Shown here one piece after another: positions 1 through 10,900 of a stretch of 64,000 bases of DNA. Origin of the DNA: Apricaphanius iberus (lineage: Eukaryota; Chordata; Actinopteri; Cyprinodontiformes; Aphaniidae); contig JAPXFQ010002662.1 of assembly GCA_028564705.1 (NCBI GenBank), forward strand, positions 1,488,001 through 1,552,000, written 5' to 3'. Positions within the stretch are counted from its first letter, which is position 1. Every line of letters begins with the position of its first letter. The notes beneath the pieces were generated by a model that was not told the DNA's origin, did not search any database, and saw only the letters and a program-made list of their open reading frames with translations. The translations under genes and the position numbers were made by a program.

Positions 1-1030
1 TCAAAGTCTATAAAGCCTAAACCACCTGATCTCATTTCAAAACAAAAGATTTACGTAAATAGTGTGTTTTGTTCTTCCACATGAAATCAAATAACATTCG
101 ATCTACAGATTTACTTATGGATTTGTCTAAATACAAGGACTGGGAGGCATAAATTGATCTAGATAAACCTTCTGCTTTGGTGAGCAGTAGCCTACTCGAC
201 CTCTCAGAGAAAGGTCTCTTTCTTACTATTGAAGATTTTTTTTTTAACTTTTCTATAATAGGTGTGAAGATATCAATACTTCTATTCTTACTATTTTTAG
301 ATATGGTAATACCTAAGTATCTTACTGAGTCTTTAACAGGGATGCCACAGATTGAAGAATAGGGGCTTTCTTTGATTGACATCAGCTTGCATTTATTCAA
401 GTTAAGAAAGAGACCTGAAGCTTTAGAAAAAGTTGTAAAAATATTAATTGCAGGGGAGATCTGGGATACATTCCTTAAAAACAGAGCTCTATCATCAGCT
501 AACTGATTAATGGCAATAATCCTATCTACAATGGAGATTCCTTGTATAGTGCTGTTCTTTGTGTATTTTGTATATTTTTTGTATATTTAGAAACTCAGCT
601 GCCAATAAAAACAGATATACAAAGTGGGCAACCCTGCCGAACTCCTCATTGGAGATTAAACCTATGGGAGGTGCCTGTTGAGAGTTTAATTGAGCTATTT
701 CCACCTGTATACAAAGTACGCACACAATTATAGAAAAAATTACCAAAGCCGAATTTTTTTAGCGTTGTAAATATAAATTCATGCTCGATGGTGTCAAAAG
801 CCTTATAAAAGTCCAAAAAGAGAACAAAGCTATTCTCTTCTATAAATTCAGAGTAATCTAGTAGGCTATATCCATAATTAGTCTAAGATTGTTTGAGATG
901 TGATATTTTTCAAAAAAACAGATTGCCATTCGTCAATGAGTGAGTTCATTAGCCTATGTATATTGCGCTCGGGAGCTCCAATCCACCATTTTGTAGCATC
1001 TAGGTGCCTCTCGTCAGTTGCATTCAGAAA
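1..1030 (-). mobile_element. L1-like LINE reverse transcriptase fragment, degraded
   Basis: Read on the minus strand, about 870 down to 1 translates as a non-LTR reverse transcriptase broken by stops and frameshifts. In order I can see FLDFYKAFDTIEHEF (about 780-840), a GVRQGCPL-like block (about 620-640), QLADD followed by RALFL (about 485-510, the position of the catalytic A-D-D box), NLNKCKLM (near 400), RYLGITIS (about 300-330), and a tail with AEGLSRSIYASQSLYLDK and FDFMWKNKTHYLRKS (about 60-180). This order fits the L1-like non-LTR families of fish. The fragment runs off the left edge, and the boundary near 1030 is approximate. It lies upstream of WDR4 in the opposite orientation and is certainly non-functional. 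Confidence 0.8.
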
Positions 1031-1384
1031 ATTGAAAAGAATGTCTGCAAATGCATTTTAATTATGAAATGTGACATTTCCAATTTAATTTTATAACAGT
1101 TTTGCTGGGTTGCTATTTGAAAACTAAGTCTTAAATTCCTATATCTTTTAAAGAATGAGCAATGTTGAATATTAAAATGAAAAAGCGGTTTGGGTTATTT
1201 ATTTTTAGTTTTATTTATGAGTCAAAGATAACAGCTAGATTTTGAAAATGAAAAAGCATTTCTGCTAATCCACTTTAATTTGATTTATGTTACACATATG
1301 CTTCCATAGTGTTGAATTTCCTTAATTTGTTCGTGTTTTGTATACTTGCTATTTGTTTAATAAAGTTATTCAAAAAAAGCACAA
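1031..1384. other. AT-rich spacer with a polyadenylation-like motif
   Basis: No open frame or repeat is recognised. An AATAAA occurs at about 1361 and is followed by a short A-run (1371-1377), so the end of an upstream + strand transcript or of an old retroposon is possible. Nothing else supports a gene. Confidence 0.3.
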
Positions 1385-1511
1385 TGTTTTATGACGTTCA
1401 GCCAATCATGTTTCATCATAAATTTGCGCCGGCCCCCGAGGCGATCTGGTAACCCGAGCAGATTTCGTAGCTACACCAGCGTGTCGAGCAGACGGCTCGA
1501 TTCTTAGAGCA
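1385..1511 (+). promoter_or_regulatory. WDR4 proximal promoter and 5' UTR
   Basis: This short GC-richer island directly precedes the WDR4 start codon inside AT-rich DNA. It contains a CRE-like TGACGT (1392-1397), a CCAAT box (1402-1406) and an E2F-like TTTGCGCC (1423-1430), with no TATA box. That combination is typical of housekeeping promoters. The transcription start cannot be placed; the motifs are seen, and their function is inferred. Confidence 0.5.
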
Positions 1512-1594
1512 ATGGCTATTCTGGGTTTCTGTGGAGAATGGTTTCTGTCAGCCTGCTGGAGCAAACTCATAGCGATCCATACCAAAGAACCCAG
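1512..1594 (+). CDS. wdr4: WDR4 exon 1 (coding part)
   Basis: 83 coding nt from the ATG, ending at donor CAG|gttaga in phase 2. The product [16 protein letters not shown]... is short and weakly conserved, as expected for the WDR4 N terminus. The start sits in a good context (gagcaATGg). Confidence 0.8.
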
Positions 1595-4500
1595 GTTAGA
1601 ACTGATTTAATTATTTTTAGTTTATTTTCCCAGTTGATGACTACCTGGTTGTCGATAAGCAGGAGACAGACTGTCTATGCTGTCTACCCTTCCACGTGAA
1701 CAATTTGGGCCCCGTTGTGCACCAGTTTCTGTGTTTACCCCCCCCCCCCCCCCCATGAGTAGTAATCGTTGATAATGTCTGCTGAGACATATACATAGCC
1801 TACAGGCTATAGAAACAAGTCTTTCACAGCAACTTTTAAATTTCAGAGATGTTTTGGTACCAACAAAATTTCACTGATTGTGTGTATTAGAATCTGTGCC
1901 TTCAAACTAAAATACATTTAAAAAAAATCTGGGACATTTAATCGTGTACTTAACTGGACAGTAGGCTACAACAGTTTTTTATTAACGAATTTCTTTTTTA
2001 AAGACTGGTCAGCGTTGTAGTATACCATTCCAATTGTTTGTAATACATTTCTGAAAGCCAACTTCAAGTGTGCCAAAAAATGTCTGTTTTAGACTTGACA
2101 AACCAGTGACTTTAATCAATTAACGCTTGCCACACTAGCAATGCTGAAAGGAACCGTACAATTTAACTGTCTTTTATAAAACACCAAATCTCAACAAAAA
2201 GTAATCTCAAAAAATTTAAACAAAAGCGACAGTCTGATATTAAAGTCTATTACTCAGAATTGACCAGTCTTGAGAATACTGTTGCAACTCTTTTGATCAA
2301 ATGTTTTTTCAAACATAATGAAACCAGCAGACCTCCACTTCAAATCTCAGCAAGCACATGGTGAAAGTGGAAAGAAATGACTCCCCTTTAACAAGGGAGA
2401 TTAGATATCATTGATCACAACAATTAAAAGCACAATTTACTACATATCTGATTAGGTTAACATATTTATCTAATTAGCTAAAGGGTTCCTGTGTAGCATA
2501 AAATGTAGTTGGTGCTAAAATGGACTGGTGTCATTCAGTAGTGTCATTCAATATGTCAGTAATGATAAAGATATAATACATTAACCCTTTGTGCTGTTTT
2601 GCAGAGAGCCATTTGTCTTTGACTGCAGTTGTGCTGAAAAGATGCCAAAAGGTGTAAAGGAGGCTAATAGCAGGTAAAGTGATTTCAGGAGGTATATGTA
2701 TAGTGTAAAATATAGTAATTATTTAGCCAGACACTTTCTTTTCTGTCTTTAGTGATGGTGATGCTTCAGAGGACACGAGAAGTGATGGGATCCTTGCATT
2801 TGCAGTGTCTGCATCTGGAAAACTGATGGCATTAACTGATGACAGCAAACGACTGGTCCTTTTTCGATGTGAACCTTCTTGGCACTGTGTTAGCATCAGG
2901 TACACTTTAGATGTGTCTCTGTTGGTTAGGTCTGTGCGAAAGTCATTGTCTTCTTTCCTGCTTCTGTGAATGGATGACAAAATTCTCTGCATCCAGTGTA
3001 TGGTTCCTACATCCAGCTGCATATATGACATGGGAATGGAATTTTCCTTTTTTTTCCCATACCACTCTCGTATTTAAAAAAAAATCTTCTTGTCCTATCT
3101 CCAGAAAGCAAGGTAAATGGAAAATGGCCTGTACTTGTATAGCGTTTCACTTAAGCATGTTGTACACAAGCCCAATCTGACAGTCTGTCATTCGAGGTTG
3201 TTTGCGCAGCTGATAGCCCTCTGTGTGTGCCCAATTCTTGATGAGTTTTCTGCCTGATGAAGTGCTGAGGTGAAAATCAAACAGCTTTGATGTTTTTCCC
3301 CTTGTGAGGCAAAAAACTTGCAGTGTGCGCTCTACGTGAGTTGTCTGCTGAGCCCAAATATTAAAGTGACCAATCAAAATGTGGTCTCCGCTCACATGAT
3401 TCCAAGAAGGCAGCTTCCTGTCCTTACCTCAGAAAAAGTAATGGAAGGGAGACAGGGATGGATATGGAGAAAATGCTGCAGTGCTACTCATTTTGTTGAG
3501 GTATCGTCGCATCGTATAAACACGTGTTGTCTGGTCACATTTCCATGAGCCTGTCTGTCTTCTAAAACGTAATCCTCTCCGTGGACTGCTATCTTATCAA
3601 AATTTAGGCCCACACAGTAAGTTATTTGCTGGGCAAACAGATGACTTTGCTCAGTAGATGTGGCAGGCTTTAGTCCCTATGAACCCTAAAGCGCTCACAC
3701 TATATTCATTCACCCATTCATGCACACATTGACACAATGGTGATGGTAAGCAACGTTGTAGCCACAACTGACCTAGGGCGCACTGATGGTGGTGACCACA
3801 ACCAGTATGAAGCGGTAAGGTGGCTTGCCCAAGGACACAACTGAGATAGCCTGAGCTGGGGCTCGAACAAGCAACTCTACGATTACAAGAAGAAATACCA
3901 TCCTAATCCTGATAAAATAATTCCCTCTCAGTACAAATTGTTAGATTAGATCAAAAAGTTGAAAAGATTAACATTAGGAAAGTGCTACAGTACTTTGCGC
4001 AAACATACGATGAGACAAAAATCTATAAGCCTACAATAAATAAAACTAAAAGGGAACATGAGTGCATTGAATACATGAGTGCCGTGCAAAATCAGACTGG
4101 TGGAGAAAATGCAACACAAAGTTATGTGATTGAAACAGAGCAGGTGGTGGGAACAGTCTTAGTTATTATTCATGAATCCACCAGAATAGGGAATGAAACT
4201 GTTCTCATGGCGAGAGGTTCTGGTTTGAATGGACTGGAGCCTCCTACTTGAGGAGCAAGACAAATAGCCTTTGTCCAGGATAAGAAGGTTCAGCTGTGAT
4301 TCAACTTGCACGCCTCAGTGACCAGGAGGTGTACAGGTACTGTAGGGATGGAAGTCTGCTGTCAGTCAGCTTCTTAGTAGAGTACACAGTATGCCACAGT
4401 CTGTTTGTCTCTGAAGGTGGCTCCAGCGTACTACACAGTGATGGAGGTGAGGATGGATTCGACGAATGCAGTGTAGAACTGTAGTCGTCATTGTTGGCAG

Positions 4501-4933
4501 GTTGAATTTCTTCAGCTGCCTCAGAAAGTGCATCCTGTGTTAATGGTGGGGGAGTACAGCAATAGGCAGACTCATCCCCATTCAAGATGAGTCGGATTAC
4601 TGTGGTGTTATCTGCAAACTTAATTTGCTTGACAGTTGCGGTCGGAGGTGCAGCAGTTGGGCTTACAGAAGGGCCTTTTCCAATGAGCTGGTTCCAGAGT
4701 TGGTTCTGTGCTAGTGCCTGACTTAGAACCTGTTCTTTGGTTTTCAACTGTCAAAGCACCCATTTTTCAGTTCCAAACTGGTGCTTTGGTGAGCACCATG
4801 AAGCTGGGCCAAACTGGTGCTATTGAACAACCAGTTTATTACTAATCTATCGAAATGACCAAAACCCTTCAAGTTTTTCCATCAACGTTAAAAAAAACAG
4901 AAACTAACCAAATATTTGGATAACGTGACCCTG

Positions 4934-4972
<39 letters not shown>

Positions 4973-7900
4973 GTGGTGTCACAATCTCGATTTTGTATAG
5001 AGGTCGAAATTATGTTATGACCTTGCACATTGAAATCCAAAAGAGGATCGCGATCACCTCCTCCTAAGTTTACTGTGGAGCATCTATTTACTCAGATTTC
5101 CTCATCACAAGGAACCACACATTGCTTTTTTCCTAACAAGTAACTCTCATCAGTTCACATACAACTCACAACACCACCTGGTAGCATTTAACTGCCTCTA
5201 TCACCCCCGGGATCAGAGCACACGTCTACAGAGCACATTAGCTGATGCTAGCAAGTAGCTATTGGCTAAGCTAAAGCTATACCACGGCTAGGATAGATGA
5301 AGCAGTGTGAGCAGAGCTAAAGCCCCTCCTACTTTCAAATCCCCGATGATGAAATTTTGAGTTCCTGGCAAGTTAAGTCCACATTCGTATTGTAAACAAG
5401 AGGACCAGGCTGCATTTGCCTGGTCCAATTACAGTGCATCTGGAAAGTATTCACAGCGCTTCACTTTTTCCACATTTTTTTATAACAAAATGGATTACAT
5501 TCATTTTTTCCCTTTAAATTCAACACACAACACACCATAATGACGATATAAAAAGAAATGTTTAGTTTGTTGCAAATTTATTAAAATAAAACAAAAAAAA
5601 AACCCCAGAGAAATCCCATGTACATAAGTATTCACAGCCTTTGCTTAGTACTTTGTTGATGCATCTTTGGCAGCAATAACAGCCTCAAGTCGTTTTGAAT
5701 ATGATGCCACAAGCTTGGCACACCTATCTTTGGGTAGTTTTGCCTATTCCTCTTTGCAGTACCTCTCCAGGTTGAATGGCAAGCGTCGGTGCACAGCCAT
5801 TTTCAGATCTCTCCAGAGATGTTTAATTGGGTTTAGGTCTGGGTTCTGGCTGGGCCACTCAAGGACATTCACAGAGTTGTTCTGTAGCTACTCCTTAGAA
5901 TTTTTTTTATTTTTTTTTGGCTTTGTGCTTAGGGTCATTGTCCTGCTGAAAGGTGAACCGTTGCCCCAGTCTGAGGTCAAGAGCACTTTGGAGCAGGTTT
6001 TCATCCAGGATGTCTCTGTACATTGCTGCATTCATCTTTCCCTCTATCCCGACTAGTCTTCCAGTGCCTGCTGCTGAAAAACATCCCCACAGCATGATGC
6101 TGCCACCACCATGCTTCACTGTAGGGATGGTATTGGCCTGGTGATGAGCGGTGCCTGATTTTCTCTAACGTAACGCCTGCCATTCACTCCAAAGAGTTCA
6201 ATTTTTATCTCATCAGACCAGAGAATTTTGTCTCTCATTGTGTGAGAATCCCTAAAGTGCCTTTTTAGCAAACTCCAGACGGGCTGCCATGTGCCTTTTT
6301 ACTATGGAGTGGCTTGGCCACTCTACCATACAGGCCTGAATGGTGGATTGCTGCAGAGATGGTTGTCCTTCTGGAAGGTTCTCCTCTCTCCACAGAGGAA
6401 TGCTGGAGCTCTGACAAAGTGACCATTGGGTTATTGGTCATCTCCCTGGCCAAGGCCCTTCTCCCCCGTTCACTCAGCTTAGAAGGCCGGCCAGCTCTAG
6501 GAAGAGTCTTGGTGGTTCCACACTTCTTCCACTTACGGATGATGGAGACCACTGTGCTCATTGGAACCTTCAAAGCAGCAGAACTTTTTTCTATAACCTT
6601 CCCCTGCCTTGTGCCTCAAGAGAATCCTGTCTCGGAGGTCTACACTCAATTCCTTTGTCTTCATGCTTGGTTTGTGCTTTGACATGCACTGTCAAGCCAG
6701 GGGCCTTATTTAGACAGGTGTGTGCTTTTCCAAATCATGTCCAATCAACTTAATTTACCAAAGGTGGACTCCAATTAATCTGCTGAAACACCTCAAGGAT
6801 GATCAGTGGAAACAGAATGCCCCTCAGCTCAATTCTGAGCTTCACATCAAAGGCTGTGAATACTTATGTACATGTGATTTCTCAAGTTTTTTATTTTTAA
6901 TAAATTTGCAACAATTTCAAAGACACTTTTTTCACATTATCATTATGGGGTGTTGTGTTTAGAATTTTATGGGAAAAAATGAGTTTAATCCATTTTTGAA
7001 TGAGGCTGTAACATAAAAAAAAAGTGGAAAAACGGAAGCGCTGTGAATACTTTCCGGATGCACTGTAACTATCTGGACTGGATCATTGTATCCCCACTCG
7101 TTTTTCTGCAGTAACTCTCTTTTACTAATATTTAACCCCTTAAGCCCGCTAGCCCCCATTTTTGGGGGCACGCCTCCTAGAGTTGCATTTAACTTTCAAC
7201 TTTAATTTATTTGTTATTACAGACACCAACATTTGATCTAAAGTCAATAAGAGTGAGTAGTTACTATTTAGGATGTTTGTTTTCATCTTTACAATGAAAA
7301 CAAGCTGCTAATGTGTATGTTTTTCAGGCAGAATTCCTATTTCATAATTTCTGTCTTTCAACCTCAATTACTCATGCCCAATATGATTTTCTTGAGAATT
7401 TTCACATTCACAGTATACCCATGGACCTTAGATCGTACCATTTTAAACCTTTTACAAGCTGTAAAAAGCCTTCCAGAGTCTAGTTATTCCAATTTTAGAA
7501 AAAATAGCCTAGGGCTTAAGAGGTTAAACAAGGCTGTTACACATTTATTGTAAATAAATTATTTCAATTTGACCATTTATGCCTAATACATTACATAAGA
7601 ATAATAAAAATTGCATCACTTTTGTCTTCTAAAATAAGATTTACTGTACAAAATGTAATGAATAAAACCAGTGATCATACACTAGTATGATAATGAAAGG
7701 GCTCTGTACTGTAAAAAATAAAATGCAATTAAAACAAGAATCGAATCGTGACCCTAAAATTGAAAATCGAATCGAGGATTTGGAAAATCTTGACACCCCT
7801 AAAATAAATATATATTCAATTCAGTTAACTTTTATTATTATAGCGCCAATTCACAACAAATGTAATCTCAATGCACTTTACAACAAAGGTCATTTAATAC

Positions 7901-10900
7901 AATTATACAAACATTCCAATCAGTTAAGTTTGCTTTGTAAGGAATCCCAGCAGATTGCAATGCGTTATCGCCCTGAGGTTGTGCCTGGATCATGCAGACT
8001 CCAACCACAGCCATTCCTCAGCAATCCCTCATGCATGTAGCGTAGGGCTGAACGATATGGACAAAATTTCATTTCTTGATTTTCATGCCAGATATCTCAA
8101 TATTGAAATGATACGATATGACTACGGGTTTTGTGAAAACCAAGCATTTCTCAGCTAAATAAAAACATTGTAACACAAAAAAATGTGGAAAGTGTGGTTA
8201 TATTTTTAAGAAGTCACTGCCATAACATAAATTACCACAAAAAAAAAATTACAAATCAAACATTTTACTGCTGCTCTGTTTTAACAATAACAAATGCAGC
8301 AGCCGGTGGAACATTAAAAGTGCATTGAAGTACAACAACATTTATATTATTCAAAAGCTCACATAACTGTATGCAGAAAATGCCTTTGCTACTAACAGAA
8401 CAGAGGTAGTTACAGGCAGCACAACTTCTACAGATTTTTTGCCAGGAACACTAGCTTTTTAACCATATTTGGCTTCAGACAGGACCTCTGACAACTCACA
8501 ATGATGCCAGATGCACTAAGAATTCTCTCTGAGGGAGAGCTGGTGGCCTGCATGCACAAGTATTTTCTTGCCATCTTGCTGAGCCGGAGAAAGTTTACTT
8601 TGTGAGATGATCTCCACCACCGACGGGGGTCCTCATCGTTGTCAATTGTGGGGGACTGCATGTAGGCACTCAGCTCAGCTTCTATGGCAGCAATGGGACC
8701 GATTGGTACTGTTGCACTTGCGGTGGATCTTTTGAAGAAACCTCCCAACGACTTCTTAGCCTTTTTGGTGGGTGGGTTTGAAACTTCTTCCACTCTGGTC
8801 TCTCTGCACTCAACAGAATATTAGAAAATAGTAAAAAAAACCAAAAAAAACCAAGAATTTAATTTATTTTATGTATGAATGATCATTACTGTATAACCAA
8901 CACAATTCAGCTAAATTTAAACTTAAATATTTACTAAAATGTAAGATAATGCATATAAATGGAAGTAACTCTTCTCATTTACGCCATTCTTACCATTATT
9001 TTTACCTTGTGTCCCATAATCTTAATCTCTGACATCAGTCTGGCTTTGACGATGGGGACGTCGTTGACGCTGATGTATTGTGTCTTGTATCTTGGATCTA
9101 AGAAGGATGCCACATCCAGGAGCTCTTGTGTAACTCTCTCTTCATACTTGTTGTTCAAGTACTCACAAAATGTTCTTTTTTTTAAAGACTTTGTCATGTC
9201 CGTATCACCCTCCTCTGGTGCCAAGATGGTTGTGTTAAACAGGCTGAGTATTGGCTTGATGTGTGAATCAATAACGTAATCCTCTCCTGACAGAGCATCC
9301 ATGAATTCAAGCAGTGGTCCCAGTGCCTTGCTAAATGACTCCAGCGCATCCAGATCTTGACATCAAAGAATTAGGTGCTGGGTGTTTCTGTCCTCTGACA
9401 GGACCTCATGGAGTGCTTTCTGCTGCTCCAGAATCCTGTTAATCACGAGCCCCCTAGACCCCCATCTATCTTGACACTCAGTGATGAGTCCGTGGACTGG
9501 AAGGTTGAGGCGCTTCTGGGTTTACTCAAGTGCCACTCTCTTTATCCAGCTATGTGAGAAGTGGCACACCAACTTTTTGCAGACACCTGTTGCACGGCCG
9601 ATCCAGCTGTCACCTTTCACTGTGTTTTCTTGGAAGAATAGATGGACAAAAATAATTCTTGATTATATTACAACAGCTAAATAACCACATATTAATGCAG
9701 ATTGTTTTCTCACTCACTCACTCACTCAGACAGACCGACCTCTCTCTCTCTCTCTGTCTCAAAGTTATTAAAAATAAACATAGCAAAACATACCTTTTGC
9801 CAGCTGTAGCCTGTGTTCGAAGCACTGAAGGCACGTCCAGCCATTTACCTCCAAAGCCTTTATCATGTTCGAAGCATTATCAGTTGTCACGCAGACTTGT
9901 TGGTCCTCCAAGTTCCAGTCTGCTAATGCACCTCTCATCTCCTCCGCTATATTATCCCCGGTATGCTCCCCGTGGAAGAATTTCTGCAGACAGCGGGTCT
10001 TGAGTTCGAGGTTTGTTGTTATAAAATGGACCGTCAAACTTATGTATGGTTTGGTTGTCCGGCTCGAGCACAGGTCTGTGGTTGTGGCGAAATGATAGAT
10101 TTTACAGGCTCGGATTTAACACTCATTTTACACTCATTCTAAAGTTTCGGAATGGCCACTTGATTAAAATGATGTCGGGATGGTATTTTATAACGCTTGT
10201 CCAGCGTCCAAACCATTTCTTTAAAGCCTTCTTTTGAGACTGTACACAGGTACCATGTCTTTAACAATGTGCTACGTTATAGCGTCTGTGATTTCTTTGT
10301 GTCTGGTGGACATCGACTCGTACGGCGTAACGCTACTGAACGCATCAGCAATCGAACTTTGCTTTGGCTTATTTTGGGATGACTGAGAAGTCCCCCGTGT
10401 TTCATTGTCATGCACTCTTCATGCAGCACGCGTTGGTGTTTCAGGTGGTGAAATGTTTGTTGTGCTACCTTGCTTAGTCGCAATGTTTGCTAAGCAAGAC
10501 CTGCACAACATGTCACTCTGGTTTACATGGTCTTTTCTGAATCCAAAATACTTACAAATTATTGAAGATGATTTATGTTTTGGCACCAAGTCAGATTCTG
10601 TCCTACCACCGGCTGCATTATCTCCCGCACTCATTTTCTTCCTTTTTAATTTCTTCGCTGTCTCTGTAGTGTGTGCCGCTGACTTTAGCGGTGCCTTCAA
10701 GGGCACTCGTAAAACTGATTGTTGCGGTCCTCTGTTTGTTTTAACGATCCGCTGAGAGGCTATAATGGGTCCTGTATATTTGTGACGCGCTGGGGCCTAT
10801 AATACAGACGCTGAATCCAGGATGCTTTTGTGGTTTTTATTCCAACGACATGCGGATATCACAGCGATACAGATCATGTAAAAACAAGCAGGGATATTAA

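Larger units (their letters stand above)
4975..7798. mobile_element. Non-autonomous TIR element, interrupted by Tc1-like and piggyBac-like insertions
   Basis: The left end ggtgtcacaatctcga and the right end ...aatcttgacacccc are inverted copies, and both subterminal regions contain aatcga/tcgat-rich text. I see no coding sequence of its own. Removing the two inner elements (5432-7065 and 7136-7523) leaves roughly 800 bp. Superfamily is uncertain, possibly hAT-like; no clean target duplication is visible. Confidence 0.5.

Noticed and set aside
2723..3180. ORFs on both strands around WDR4 exon 3
   Set aside because: The minus-strand ORF is a shadow of exon 3, and the + strand ORF lies in intron 3 with no family match.
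3982..4251. 89-codon + strand ORF
   Set aside because: Partly antisense to the LINE fragment; no recognisable protein.
5667..6682. Several + strand ORFs within the first Tc1-like element
   Set aside because: Shadows of the minus-strand transposase.
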